A stretch of DNA of 53,842 nt from Methanoculleus chikugoensis (lineage in GTDB: Archaea; Halobacteriota; Methanomicrobia; Methanomicrobiales; Methanoculleaceae), in the NCBI RefSeq assembly GCF_900095385.1, contig NZ_FMID01000021.1, positions 1 through 53,842 on the forward strand, given 5' to 3'. The notes beneath the pieces are model-generated. The model was not told the DNA's origin, made no database searches, and saw only the letters and a program-made list of their open reading frames with translations. Positions 32,101 through 40,586 of the stretch are shown piece by piece; the stretch's first letter is position 1; every line of letters starts with the position of its first letter. Position numbers and translations under genes: made by a program.

Positions 32101-33149
32101 TTCTGCATCACGATCTTTCCTTTGTGTTTGGCATACAGTGCATAGTCGAGGTAGGTCGGATTTGCGAGGAGTTTCTCCACGCTCGGCGCCGCCGCCCGGT
32201 CGAACCCTGCGGACTCGATAGCGTCGGTCACCGTGATGTCGAAGGCGTCGCTCCCGGCCCCGGACCCGAACGAGGTGACGAAGATCCGGTCGCCCGGTTT
32301 TGCCGTATCGAGCGTAGCCGCAAGCCCGATCATCGACGCACCCGAGTAGGTGTTCCCGAGCCGCGGGACGACGAGGCCGGGCCGGATCTGCTCATCCGTG
32401 AACCCGAGCATCTTCGCCACCCGCTGCGGGAACTTCGCGTTGGGCTGGTGGAAGACGGCGTAATCGTAGTCTTTCGGGCTTGTCTTCATCGCATCGAGCA
32501 TCAGCCGCGCCGCACCCTGGACATGCTTGAAGTAGCCGGGATCGCCGGTGAACCGCCCGCCGTGACGAGGGTAGTTCTGCCCTTCGCGCCGCCAGAAGTC
32601 GGGCGTGTCGGTGGTGAACGAACAGGTGTGGTTGATCTCGGCGATGACATCCTCATTGCCGATGACGAACGCAGCCCCGCCGGCCGCCGCCGTGTACTCA
32701 AGCGCATCGCCGGGAGCGCCCTGCGCCACGTCCGCACCGATGGCGATCCCGAGCGGGATCATCCCGCTCTTGACCATGCCCATGCAGGTCTGGATACCTG
32801 CCGTTCCCGCCTTGCACGCGAACTCGTAGTCGGCGGCGGTCATGTTCGGGGTCGCCCCGATCGCCTCGCCGACCGTACAGGCCGTGGGCTTGACCGCGTA
32901 GGGGTGCGACTCGCTCCCCACGTAGATGGCGCCGATGGCGTCGGTGTCGACGGCTCTCCGCCGGAGGGCGGCGCGTGCCGCCTCAACGGCGATCGTTGCG
33001 GTATCCTCATCGAGATCGGGGACGGACTTCTCAAAGACTCCGAGCCCTCTCATGACGTCGTTTGCATTGCCGCCCCAGACCCGCGCGATCTCCGGGACTT
33101 TGATCCGGTATCGCGGGATGTAGACGCCGTACGAATAAATGCCTACCAT
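32097..33149 (-). CDS. Hydroxymethylglutaryl-CoA synthase
   Basis: Adds acetyl-CoA to acetoacetyl-CoA giving HMG-CoA. The 350-residue archaeal form contains [13 protein letters not shown], the catalytic glutamate in DEDTATIA, nucleophile in [12 protein letters not shown], the histidine in FHQPNAKF, and C-terminal [15 protein letters not shown]. It overlaps the XRE regulator by 7 bases upstream and thiolase by 4 bases downstream, so all four genes form one transcription unit. Confidence 0.96.
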   Translation of the reverse strand: MVGIYSYGVYIPRYRIKVPEIARVWGGNANDVMRGLGVFEKSVPDLDEDTATIAVEAARAALRRRAVDTDAIGAIYVGSESHPYAVKPTACTVGEAIGATPNMTAADYEFACKAGTAGIQTCMGMVKSGMIPLGIAIGADVAQGAPGDALEYTAAAGGAAFVIGNEDVIAEINHTCSFTTDTPDFWRREGQNYPRHGGRFTGDPGYFKHVQGAARLMLDAMKTSPKDYDYAVFHQPNAKFPQRVAKMLGFTDEQIRPGLVVPRLGNTYSGASMIGLAATLDTAKPGDRIFVTSFGSGAGSDAFDITVTDAIESAGFDRAAAPSVEKLLANPTYLDYALYAKHKGKIVMQK

Positions 33150-33853
33150 AACTTTCCTCGCAGTGAACTGATGATCGTCTCGATATCCACCTCGGTGCAG
33201 AGTACCGTGATCCGGTCGCGCTCCGCGAGACCCGGGATCAACGGATGCACCTCGTCCGGGCTGATCCCCTGCAGCACCACACAGCGCGGTTTAAAGGGCG
33301 TGACCCGGATTGCCACCATGGGAGACTTCCCGGTCGAGACCTCGGTGAAGATGAGGGCACGCTCCGTGCTCCAGCCGTAGATGCGGTTGAACTCGCTCGA
33401 AGAGAGCTGAAGGATCGCATTGAGGCTGTTCACCACCGTGTAGCCGTAAACCGTCTGGTCCATCGAACCGCAGAGCGTCGTGGCGCCGATGACTTCGGCG
33501 AAGTCGGAGAGGGCCACGGGAGACGCGTACTCGTGGATGTCGTAGATGACGTCTTCGTCGAACTCACTGTACAGAATTTTTGCAAATTTGTTGATGTAAC
33601 GACCGCCGTTGTCCTCGTCGATCGAGAGGATCGTGTCGACGATCTTGCCGACGATGGCGGTCCCCGGACTCTTTCGCCGTCCGCTTTCGTAGTCACTGAT
33701 AACTGAGGGAGAGACCTCAAGACGCTCGGCAAGCAATCCCTGGGGGATGTTGAAACTCTGCCGCCACTTCTTCAAGGCCTGACCCGGTGAGTCCGAGAGT
33801 GTGATCTCTCCTGCCATCTTCTCGGCAAGCTGATGCCGCACCCCGGATTTCAT
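33143..33853 (-). CDS. XRE-family transcriptional regulator of the HMG-CoA operon
   Basis: A 236-residue protein. Residues ~24-85 hold a helix-turn-helix ([20 protein letters not shown], then [19 protein letters not shown]). The remainder (~100-236) is an alpha/beta sensor domain that could bind a metabolite. As first gene of the operon, overlapping HMG-CoA synthase, it probably regulates its own transcription in response to lipid-precursor status. The ligand is unknown. Its TATA (TAATTATTTA, 33879-33888) gives a leaderless start. Confidence 0.88.
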   Translation of the reverse strand: MKSGVRHQLAEKMAGEITLSDSPGQALKKWRQSFNIPQGLLAERLEVSPSVISDYESGRRKSPGTAIVGKIVDTILSIDEDNGGRYINKFAKILYSEFDEDVIYDIHEYASPVALSDFAEVIGATTLCGSMDQTVYGYTVVNSLNAILQLSSSEFNRIYGWSTERALIFTEVSTGKSPMVAIRVTPFKPRCVVLQGISPDEVHPLIPGLAERDRITVLCTEVDIETIISSLRGKLW

Positions 33854-33878
33854 AGAGCTAATGTCAGCATCCCCGACT

Positions 33879-33888
33879 TAAATAATTA
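33879..33888 (-). promoter_or_regulatory. TATA box of the HMG-CoA operon
   Basis: TAATTATTTA on the minus strand lies 26-35 bp ahead of ATG 33853. A weak direct self-repression site may overlap, but I see no clear dyad. Confidence 0.45.
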
Positions 33889-33947
33889 GCGTATCCCACT
33901 TCGTGAAATGTCGAAGTCAGGTGGGTGCGGGATCGTTGCGCAACTCG

Positions 33948-33953
33948 TATATA
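33948..33953 (+). promoter_or_regulatory. TATA box of the ribK-ribB operon
   Basis: TATATA lies 24-29 bp ahead of ATG 33977, which identifies 33977 as a leaderless start and rules out the longer frame from 33908. Confidence 0.5.
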
Positions 33954-33976
33954 GTATGCATCTCAATTCTGATACA

Positions 33977-34645
33977 ATGGTTGAAGCGGAAGATCTGCAG
34001 TCCTTGAAGACGATTGCCCTGCTCGGCGGGTGTCGGGGCCCGATATGGCTCTCGTCGCAGTCGCTCGGAAACGAACTGGGTATCAGCCCCCAGACCGCCT
34101 CACGACGGCTGATCGCGCTTGAGCGGCAGCAGTTCGTCGTCCGAACGATGAAGCCCGACGGCCAGTACGTCGCCGTCACCCGCGAGGGCGAGCAGGCGCT
34201 GAAGCGGGAGTACGCGGATTACGTCCGGATCTTCAACCCGGATCAGAGGCGGTACACCCTGACCGGAACCGTGATCAGCGGGCTGGGGGAGGGCCGCTAC
34301 TACATGAGCATCCCGCATTACAAGGAGCAGTTCGGCGGTTGTCTCGGGTTCGAACCCTTCCCCGGAACCCTGAACATCCGGCTCGATGCGGCGAGCATCG
34401 TGGTCCGTAACCAGCTCGATCACGCCGGATGGATCGAGATCCCCGGGTTTACTGCCGATGAGCGGACGTTCGGCGGCGCCAGGGTGATCCCCTGCCGGAT
34501 CAGGGGGCAGAGATGCGCGATCGTCGAGCCCTCCCGCACCCACTACCCGGAAGATACCATCGAGGTCATCGCCGGGTGCGAACTCCGCAAAGCCCTGAAC
34601 CTGAACGATAACGATACGATTGAGGTGGAGATTACCCATGATTGA
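33977..34645 (+). CDS. ribK: CTP-dependent riboflavin kinase with N-terminal HTH
   Basis: A 222-residue archaeal riboflavin kinase that uses CTP to make FMN. Residues 1-85 are a winged-helix domain (GNELGISPQTASRRLIALER). The C-terminal cradle-loop barrel has TVISGLGEGRYYMSIPHYKE, then GFEPFPGTLNIRLD and FGGARVIPCRIRGQRCA, the substrate and nucleotide sites. The HTH suggests feedback on its own operon. ATG 33977 is chosen from TATA spacing. It overlaps ribB by 8 bases. Confidence 0.95.
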   Translation: MVEAEDLQSLKTIALLGGCRGPIWLSSQSLGNELGISPQTASRRLIALERQQFVVRTMKPDGQYVAVTREGEQALKREYADYVRIFNPDQRRYTLTGTVISGLGEGRYYMSIPHYKEQFGGCLGFEPFPGTLNIRLDAASIVVRNQLDHAGWIEIPGFTADERTFGGARVIPCRIRGQRCAIVEPSRTHYPEDTIEVIAGCELRKALNLNDNDTIEVEITHD

Positions 34646-35315
34646 TGCAGCCATACAGGCCCTCGCGAGGGGCGAATTTGTCCTGTTATACGACTTTGAC
34701 AACCGCGAGCGCGAGACGGATTTCGCGATCCGGTCGGACGCCGTCACGCCCGCCCACATCCGGCAGATGCGCAAAGACGGCGGCGGGCTGATCTGCACGG
34801 CGGTCCACCCCGTGGCTGCGAAGAGGCTCGGCCTCCCGTTTGCGCACGAAGTCCTGCGGGCCTGCAGCCTCGTCGAGAGGGACGGGGAGGTTCCGTACGA
34901 CCCGAAGAATCACTCCTCGTTCTCCCTCTGGGTGAACCACCGCGAGACCTATACCGGGGTGACGGACCGTGACCGGGCGCTGACGGTCACCGCCATCGCG
35001 GACGAGGTGAGAAAGTCGCTCAACGGCGGCGGGCACGACTTTGCGGCGCACTTCCGGACGCCGGGGCACATGGCGCTTCTCCGGGCCGCCGACCGGCTCC
35101 TCGACGAGCGGCGGGGGCAGACCGAGCTCTCGATCGCGCTTGCCGGCATGGCCGATATCACCCCGGCGGTCACGATCTGCGAGATGCTGGACGACGAGAC
35201 GGGGTTCGCCCTCTCGAAGGAGGGTGCGATGGAGTATGCGAGGAAGCACGGGCTCGTCTTTGTCGAGGGGAAGGACGTTCTGGACCGGTGGGAGTCCCTG
35301 AAGCAGCAGGAGTAA
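34638..35315 (+). CDS. ribB: 3,4-dihydroxy-2-butanone-4-phosphate synthase
   Basis: Makes the four-carbon precursor of riboflavin from ribulose 5-phosphate. The 225-residue stand-alone RibB has LLYDFDNRERETDFAI for the acidic Mg site, GGGLICTAV, and later RTPGHMALLRA. A ribosome site GGTGGAG sits 7 bases ahead of ATG 34638, inside the end of ribK. Co-transcription with ribK links two steps of flavin synthesis. Confidence 0.94.
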   Translation: MIDAAIQALARGEFVLLYDFDNRERETDFAIRSDAVTPAHIRQMRKDGGGLICTAVHPVAAKRLGLPFAHEVLRACSLVERDGEVPYDPKNHSSFSLWVNHRETYTGVTDRDRALTVTAIADEVRKSLNGGGHDFAAHFRTPGHMALLRAADRLLDERRGQTELSIALAGMADITPAVTICEMLDDETGFALSKEGAMEYARKHGLVFVEGKDVLDRWESLKQQE

Positions 35316-35451
35316 TATTCACCTTTTTTCGAGCCTGCACCATCTGCCGCTTGAAAAGTATTCCCCGGGACATTTTAGCACATTGCCCCGAATGTGCCCG
35401 GGCTCTCCGGTTATGTTGCAGAACGGCATGGCGCGTGTGTTTTCAAAAAAA

Positions 35452-35458
35452 ATATATA
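35452..35458 (+). promoter_or_regulatory. TATA box for the recombinase-like gene
   Basis: ATATATA lies 24-30 bp ahead of ATG 35482, supporting that start and a leaderless mRNA. Confidence 0.5.
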
Positions 35459-35481
35459 CGATTATACGGCATCATAATCGG

Positions 35482-36120
35482 ATGAAAAGAGATGCTGTGG
35501 CATATTTGAATACGAGAAAGAAGGGGGATTTCGCAGCACAAAAGGAGGAAGTAGAGGATTTTTGCAAATACCGGTTTCAGATTGTTGAAATCTTCCACGA
35601 CCACCGGGCAAACGCAACCCCCCCGGAGAAGCGGAAGGGCTTTGCGGCGATGCTGGAGTATTGCAGCGCCAATAATTGTCCCGAGATCATCATCTACGAC
35701 CTTGCGGGCCTCGCGAGGGATCCGGACGCCGGGCTTGCCGCGCTCAAGACCTTAAACGAGCAGTACACCGTCTACTGCGTGAACAACGATTTCTTCGGGT
35801 TTCGAGACGAACCGGAACAGAGAAGAGCGGCGATCGGTAACTTCATCGAGTACATGGAGCAGTACCGCGAGAGTGCCCGGAAAACCGCCCCGGCCGTCTC
35901 GAAGAAGACGAAGAAAGATAACGGGCGCCCCATCGGGAGGCCGAGGGCGCTCAACGAGGGGCAGGTCGAGGCTCTCCTCACGGTGCGGCAGGCCGGGACG
36001 AGCATCAGCCAGATCTGTCGGATGTTCGACGTCAGCAGGAGCACGGTCAGCAAGATCCTCGCTGACTACCCCGAACTGAAGGGGGAGTGGAAGGGCGCCC
36101 GGCAGGAGCCGGAGGAGTGA
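35482..36120 (+). CDS. Serine-recombinase-like DNA-binding protein without catalytic serine
   Basis: A 212-residue protein. Residues 1-130 follow the resolvase catalytic fold (DAVAYLNTRKKGDFAAQKEE, then EIIIYDLAGLARDPDAGLA), and residues ~148-195 form a Hin-type tail: GRPIGRP minor-groove hook, then a helix-turn-helix (GTSISQICRMFDVSRSTVSK). The usual Y-x-R-x-S is here Y8-L-N10-T-R12, so nucleophile and its arginine are gone. DRLxR has become A-G-L-A-R79. Strand exchange is not expected, and a DNA-binding regulator is inferred. It does not look like a transposon remnant because no inverted repeats or TnpB flank it. Confidence 0.8.
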   Translation: MKRDAVAYLNTRKKGDFAAQKEEVEDFCKYRFQIVEIFHDHRANATPPEKRKGFAAMLEYCSANNCPEIIIYDLAGLARDPDAGLAALKTLNEQYTVYCVNNDFFGFRDEPEQRRAAIGNFIEYMEQYRESARKTAPAVSKKTKKDNGRPIGRPRALNEGQVEALLTVRQAGTSISQICRMFDVSRSTVSKILADYPELKGEWKGARQEPEE

Positions 36121-36288
36121 CGCGGCACCGTCTGTTCACATCCCATCTTCGCCTTTCCAAACGTTCGTCTCTCCTCAGTCTCTTTCCGTGAGCCTATGCT
36201 GCTGCCCTGTCACGTCTCTTTACATCAGGCCGGTTTGGGAGTATCTGCCCTTACGAGCGAAGCGTCACATTGCCGGGACCGTGTCCGC

Positions 36289-36296
36289 AAAAAAAA
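36289..36296 (-). terminator. T-tract terminator of the RPA operon
   Basis: Eight A on the plus strand give T8 on the minus strand, 20 bases past the stop of the RPA-associated gene. The remaining spacer 36121-36316 shows no gene. Confidence 0.5.
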
Positions 36297-36316
36297 GAGT
36301 TTCGGAGGTAGAGTCT

Positions 36317-36883
36317 CTACAGCTGCACCTGAGTGAGAGCGTCGTAGACGATCTTACGGTAGAGATCCGGCTGCGTCCCGTACTCCTCCTGGGCCTTCTT
36401 CGAGTCGTCGGTGGTGCCGAACGCGTCGAGCCGGTCCAGGGTCTCGCGGGCGGTATCGAGCACCCAGAGGTCGCGGGTCTCGCGGTCCACGACCGCGATC
36501 GACTCCACGCGGACCGAGACCAGGCAGTTCCCTTCCGGAGTCGTGTAGAGGTTCGGTTTCCCGACGACGGCGACGAACGCGGGCGGCTCGATCCGGGCAA
36601 GCTGCTGCATCGCCTCGGGCTGGTAGGAGCCCGCCATGATGAAGAAGGTGCCCGTCGGGTCGACCACTCTTCCCCGGTAGAAGATGTTCTGGTCGCCCTG
36701 CCGCTGCTTCTCCGTGAGCGTCCCGACGACGAAGATCCGGTTGCTCCGGATCCCGCTCGGGAGGATGACGTAGGTCGGGCTCTTCTCGTCGTCGCCGTCC
36801 TTGAACTGGTAGCGGGTCTCGCGGAGCTCGGATGCGAAGACCCTCCGTGCCGGTTCGCGCTCGAACGTGCTCTGGGGTTTCAT
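36317..36883 (-). CDS. RPA-associated protein (COG3390-type OB fold)
   Basis: A 188-residue protein that follows the large RPA gene with a 4-base overlap. It has an OB fold (SNRIFVVGTLTEKQRQGDQN, FYRGRVVDPTGTFFIMAGSY) and a C-terminal helical tail (EEYGTQPDLYRKIVYDALTQ). Euryarchaea encode such partners next to RPA, and they form the small subunit of the single-strand-binding complex. The role in replication and repair is inferred from the family. Confidence 0.85.
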   Translation of the reverse strand: MKPQSTFEREPARRVFASELRETRYQFKDGDDEKSPTYVILPSGIRSNRIFVVGTLTEKQRQGDQNIFYRGRVVDPTGTFFIMAGSYQPEAMQQLARIEPPAFVAVVGKPNLYTTPEGNCLVSVRVESIAVVDRETRDLWVLDTARETLDRLDAFGTTDDSKKAQEEYGTQPDLYRKIVYDALTQVQL

Positions 36884-38106
36884 GCAGGCTCACCCCCGGC
36901 GCGGTTCAGGAGTGCAGCCAGTTCCGCGGGCTCAAACGCGATCGGGGTGCAGGAGTTGACGAGCAGCCTGCCGCCGAATTCGCTCCCGCTGCAGGTGTAG
37001 TAGCGCCCGAGCACCGTATTCCGCATCCGGTAGAAGATCTCGTCCATGCCGAGCGGGTTCGTCTCGGCGATAGAAACGGCCTCTTCAAGGGTGATCCCGG
37101 TGAGGGCCTCGACGACCTCGCGCTGCATCAGAACGTTTTTAGCGCGTATCCCGTCGTCCAGGACCGCTTTTATGCGGAGGTCGTAGCGGAACTCGGGCTG
37201 GATCTCGTGCACCGGGCAGTAGTTCTGCCGGGAGAGCGTCCGGTTGCAGCCCTCGACCGGGCAGCGCTTGATCAGGCCCGAGCCCGGGGCGATGTGGACG
37301 AGAGCCCCCCGGATCTCGGTCTCGGTTCGCCCGACCTCGATATCGCCCTCGTCGGCGATGTACATCGCGGTGTTCAGGGCGAGGGAGAGCCTCCCGTTGT
37401 ACTCGTCGACGGTGGCGTAGAAGATGTTATAGACGGTATCAAGGTCTAACTTATCCTTTCCCTCTTCCTTCCAGATGACGAACTTGATGGTGCCGGTCTC
37501 GTCACCGAGGAGCCCCGTCTGGAGCATCCGGTCGTGCGAGGCGTCCCAGTCCTGGATGAACTTGGCCCGCACGCTCCCGACACCGGGTTTCAACTCGGTG
37601 ATCGGCGTGATCGAGGGGAGGAGCGGGGTATCTTCCTCCACCCGGGAGATCGTGGTGCCCGAGTGGATCTTCAGGTTCGGCGCGCCCTTGTACTCGTCGA
37701 CGACCGCGGACTCGAGCCGGTACCAGTGGCCGTACTCCATCGCGGGGGCGTTCGCCCGGGCCCAGGTCACAAAACGGATGGCGCCGCTCGAGTCGGCGAT
37801 GATCCCGGTCTGTGCGATCGAGGGTGAGACGGGCGGGGTCAGGGCAACGATCTTCCCCTCGATCGTGACCCACTCGCCGGGGACGATCTCGTGTATCGGG
37901 CGGAGCTCAGTGGAGGAGCTTCCGATACCGGTGACGTTGTACTCGCGGGCGAGATCACCTGTCACCGTTCGTTCGGCCTCGTCGACGTTGACGCCGAACT
38001 CCTCGACGAGACGGCGGAGGCGTGATTCGATCTTCTGCTGATCGGGCTGTGCGCCTTTTGCTTCAAGTTTCCGGGAGATTCTCTCTGTTACCTCTGATAG
38101 GTTCAT
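36880..38106 (-). CDS. rpa: Replication protein A (single-stranded DNA-binding)
   Basis: A 408-residue RPA41-like subunit. Three OB-type regions are visible: EWVTIEGKIVAL..., SVRAKFIQDWDAS... and a DYNGRLSLAL-like one, each with the IADSSGAIRFVTW or GDETGTIKFVIW strand. A zinc finger follows (CPVEGC, then CPVHE). The N-terminal helix region (EVTERISRKLEAKGAQPDQQ) mediates interaction. ATG 38106 has GGAG 8-11 bases upstream. It is in an operon with its small partner. Confidence 0.93.
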   Translation of the reverse strand: MNLSEVTERISRKLEAKGAQPDQQKIESRLRRLVEEFGVNVDEAERTVTGDLAREYNVTGIGSSSTELRPIHEIVPGEWVTIEGKIVALTPPVSPSIAQTGIIADSSGAIRFVTWARANAPAMEYGHWYRLESAVVDEYKGAPNLKIHSGTTISRVEEDTPLLPSITPITELKPGVGSVRAKFIQDWDASHDRMLQTGLLGDETGTIKFVIWKEEGKDKLDLDTVYNIFYATVDEYNGRLSLALNTAMYIADEGDIEVGRTETEIRGALVHIAPGSGLIKRCPVEGCNRTLSRQNYCPVHEIQPEFRYDLRIKAVLDDGIRAKNVLMQREVVEALTGITLEEAVSIAETNPLGMDEIFYRMRNTVLGRYYTCSGSEFGGRLLVNSCTPIAFEPAELAALLNRAGGEPA

Positions 38107-38359
38107 ACTTACATCTCCAGTCTGTACTTCACTCTTGAGGGTATTAAGACTCGGCCCGCGATGTGAAAGTAATCGGGAAGCACGCGCCAGGGCGCCTCCT
38201 GATGCAGCCGTTCCGGGAAAGGGGGCGTTCAGAGCAATACCCCTTGTATCCGGATACCGTCCTTCCCCCTTGCCGTTCGGGAAGACGGGGTTTGCGGGCA
38301 CTGTGGGGTTGTCGGCACCTGTGGGCAGGTCGCAGGAGGCCGAGCCGGACACTTGAATG

Positions 38360-38367
38360 TATAAATA
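38360..38367 (+). promoter_or_regulatory. TATA box for the DUF1858 gene
   Basis: TATAAATA lies 24-31 bp ahead of ATG 38391, a textbook archaeal promoter for a leaderless transcript. Confidence 0.6.
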
Positions 38368-38390
38368 GGGGCAAGGACAACATCAGCTGC

Positions 38391-38585
38391 ATGGCATTGA
38401 CTGCGAACAGTACAATCGCGGAACTCCTTCGGGAGAAGCCCGAATCGGCACAGGTACTCTTCCGGTTCGGCATGGGTTGCCTTGGCTGCGCCATCGCAAA
38501 CAACGAGACGATCCGGGAAGCCGCCCAGGCGCACGGCATCCCCCTCGAAGAGATGCTCTCCGCTCTCGGCGTCGCCGAAGCGTAA
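38391..38585 (+). CDS. DUF1858 redox-disulfide protein
   Basis: A 64-residue protein of the DUF1858 family, found alone or with hybrid-cluster proteins. The redox cysteines are C30 and C33 (GMGCLGCAIA), followed by the ETIREAAQAHGI helix. It may act as a small thiol carrier in anaerobes. It is convergent with cbiZ, four bases between stops. Confidence 0.88.
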   Translation: MALTANSTIAELLREKPESAQVLFRFGMGCLGCAIANNETIREAAQAHGIPLEEMLSALGVAEA

Positions 38586-38589
38586 CCGA

Positions 38590-39474
38590 TTATAATCGTT
38601 CCCGGAGACGCTTGAGTTCGGCGAGAGCGGCCTCCGGGTTTCTTTTCATGTAATCTGCGATCTGTGGGACGTGCAGGAGCGTACAGTCGGCGCACCCCCA
38701 GATCCTGCCGCCGTTCGAACTATCGACCCATTCGCCGAGTTCTTCATCCGCACAGGGGTAGCAGGGGCAGTAGCAGTAGTCGCACCGCTGTCCCGGAAAG
38801 TGGCAGGGGTAGTAGGGGCAGTTCTCCATCTGCCACTCCACCCAGTGCTCCCCGCCGTAGCGGCTGTAGATGAAGAACGACGGCTCGCTCCGTTGGATCT
38901 TCCCCTGCTGCCGCGCGAGGGCCTCCGGGAGCCCGCGGAGAACCGCCGCGTGAACCCTGCTGCCGACCCCGGTCAGGGTTCCGGCGTAGGTGTATACACG
39001 GGGAGCATCGCGCTCGCAGGCGACGACGACCGCGTCCGTCGTGGTTCCCGGGAAGTCGTAGCCGAGGTCGTGGAGCGCCTGGGCCTTCGCCCCCGTCACG
39101 GTGACGATCGTCTCAAGGAGCGCCGAATCAACCATCCCCTCCCGGCTGTGGATGATGATGTTGATGGTGTGCGGGGCGGTAGGGGGCGCCGTCGGGTTGG
39201 TCACCCCGGCGGTGATGAAGACCGTGACGAAGTCGTACTGGAGCACGCAGAGGTGATGCATCCGAACAGCGGTCATGAGGCCGAAGTAGTCCCGGAAGAC
39301 GCCGTGCCGGGCGGCGAGAAGTTCCAGGTGGCGCCCCGGCTCGTCCTCGAAGTCGTGCGGCACCGTGTGGTTCAGGATCGTCGTGACGTCGGCGATACCG
39401 CCGTGAACCCCGGTGCTCGCCGCCCTGAATCGGCCGCGAAGAAAAAGAGTGTCGTCCCTGACGAAATATCTCAT
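38590..39474 (-). CDS. cbiZ: Adenosylcobinamide amidohydrolase CbiZ with cysteine-rich C-terminal domain
   Basis: CbiZ cuts the amide of adenosylcobinamide to salvage corrinoids into cobyric acid. Residues 1-~195 are the CbiZ domain (FRAASTGVHGGIADVTTILN, FITAGVTNPT, INIIIHSREGMVDSAL, GTTTDAVVVACE). The last ~90 residues are a cysteine-rich module with nine cysteines (CPYYPCHFPGQRC, CYCPCYPC, CADC) resembling the cysteine-rich small domain often fused in archaea; it probably binds metal. ATG 39474 overlaps the previous gene by 4 bases. The longer frame upstream is not protein-like. Confidence 0.9.
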   Translation of the reverse strand: MRYFVRDDTLFLRGRFRAASTGVHGGIADVTTILNHTVPHDFEDEPGRHLELLAARHGVFRDYFGLMTAVRMHHLCVLQYDFVTVFITAGVTNPTAPPTAPHTINIIIHSREGMVDSALLETIVTVTGAKAQALHDLGYDFPGTTTDAVVVACERDAPRVYTYAGTLTGVGSRVHAAVLRGLPEALARQQGKIQRSEPSFFIYSRYGGEHWVEWQMENCPYYPCHFPGQRCDYCYCPCYPCADEELGEWVDSSNGGRIWGCADCTLLHVPQIADYMKRNPEAALAELKRLRERL

Positions 39475-39833
39475 ACGACGGAGTAATGGACCCGGTCTTT
39501 CAGTTCCTGCTGCTTGCCCGCGTTCCAGCCCGCAACGTCCTGGAGGTAACCGGTGACCCTGCTGATCTGGACGACGTCGTGGCTCCCGCACTCGGGACAG
39601 ACGGCCTTGCCGCAGAGCGGGCAGTACTCGATGCTCTCGACGATGGAGTGGTGGCAGTCGCAGTGGTCGAGCGGACACATGATCTCAAGCGACGTCTCGC
39701 CGCAGTGAGGGCAGGGGTTCTCGTCCACGACGAAGTGGCAGGTGTGGCACTTGTACCGCCGCTCTCCCGCAGGGATTTCATCGAGGCTCTGGTATTTCTC
39801 TGCCAGTTTACGTTGTTCGGGACTCCAGTTCAT
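39471..39833 (-). CDS. Zinc-ribbon protein resembling the C-terminus of anaerobic ribonucleotide reductase
   Basis: A 120-residue protein. Residues 1-60 hold two cysteine pairs (C29/C32, C41/C44) and C53/C58/C60. Residues 71-82 hold CPLCGKAVCPEC, followed by SRVTGYLQDVAGWNAGKQQE, then LKDRVHY. This last part matches the end of class III NrdD: four-cysteine zinc site, then the R-V-x-G-Y-L segment whose glycine (here G95) carries the radical in true NrdD. The catalytic barrel is absent. Its promoter (39854-39862) is 22-29 bp upstream. It overlaps cbiZ by ATGA. Function unknown; a spare radical domain is one possibility. Confidence 0.7.
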   Translation of the reverse strand: MNWSPEQRKLAEKYQSLDEIPAGERRYKCHTCHFVVDENPCPHCGETSLEIMCPLDHCDCHHSIVESIEYCPLCGKAVCPECGSHDVVQISRVTGYLQDVAGWNAGKQQELKDRVHYSVV

Positions 39834-39853
39834 GATACCAGTATCTGCGGGAG

Positions 39854-39862
39854 AATATATAT
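39854..39862 (-). promoter_or_regulatory. TATA box of the nrdD-C-like/cbiZ operon
   Basis: ATATATATT on the minus strand lies 22-29 bp ahead of ATG 39833, separating this unit from the upstream dys-pyrF genes. Confidence 0.55.
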
Positions 39863-39950
39863 CACTTTAGATGCGGGATAGGCCGCATCCGCCTCAGATC
39901 ACTCATAGGGTTCGTCATCTCCCCTGACGGGGATCGGAACGGAGAACTCA

Positions 39951-40586
39951 TCACCGGCGGATGCGGGAGAAGCGTTCGGCTTCGGCGCCCGGGTTCTCCG
40001 CCTCGTAGATGCTCCTTCCCACGATGACCCCGTCGACCAGCCGGGCCACCGTGTCGAGGTCGCCGCCCTGCGCCCCCACGCCCGGCGAGTAGATCGCCTT
40101 GCTGCCGACGATCTCCCGGAGCCGGGATATCCGGTCCGGGCGGGTTGCCGGGGCGATGATGCCGTCGGCCCGGCAGGAGACGGCGAGCTCCGCGAGGTGT
40201 TCGGCCACGCCGCCGTGGAAGAACTCGGTCGCCCCGGGATGGCTCATCTCGGCGACGATGTAGGCCGCTCCGCTGTGGCTGTGCGCCACCTCGACGCAGG
40301 TCCTTGCGGCATCGGCTCCCACGAACCCGTGGGCGATCACGGCGTCGAACCCGGCGGCAAAGACCGCTTCGCAGATGAGGCGGTTGGTGTTCGGGATGTC
40401 CGCGACCTTGAAGTCGGCGATGAGCGGGAGGGCGAGATCGGCGAGATCTTCGACGATAGAGAGACCGGCCGCGAGGACGAGCGGGTAGCCGACCTTGATC
40501 GCGTCGATATAGGGCGCACACGACTCCGCGATGCTCACCGCCCGTTCCCGGTCGAGGACGTCGAGGGAGAGGATGAGTTCGGTCAT
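39951..40586 (-). CDS. pyrF: Orotidine 5'-phosphate decarboxylase
   Basis: Last step of UMP synthesis. The 211-residue barrel has the catalytic array D58-F-K60-V-A-D63 (ADFKVADIPNT), substrate-binding LSLDV and IDAIKVGYP near the N-terminus, and the phosphate loop SPGVGAQGGD then GVIVGRSIYEAENP. It starts with an ATGA overlap to the deoxyhypusine synthase stop. Confidence 0.95.
   Translation of the reverse strand: MTELILSLDVLDRERAVSIAESCAPYIDAIKVGYPLVLAAGLSIVEDLADLALPLIADFKVADIPNTNRLICEAVFAAGFDAVIAHGFVGADAARTCVEVAHSHSGAAYIVAEMSHPGATEFFHGGVAEHLAELAVSCRADGIIAPATRPDRISRLREIVGSKAIYSPGVGAQGGDLDTVARLVDGVIVGRSIYEAENPGAEAERFSRIRR

Noticed and set aside
35482-36120. Insertion sequence of the IS607 type
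   Set aside because: The serine-recombinase-like gene lacks TnpB, terminal repeats and catalytic residues, so no mobile element is called.
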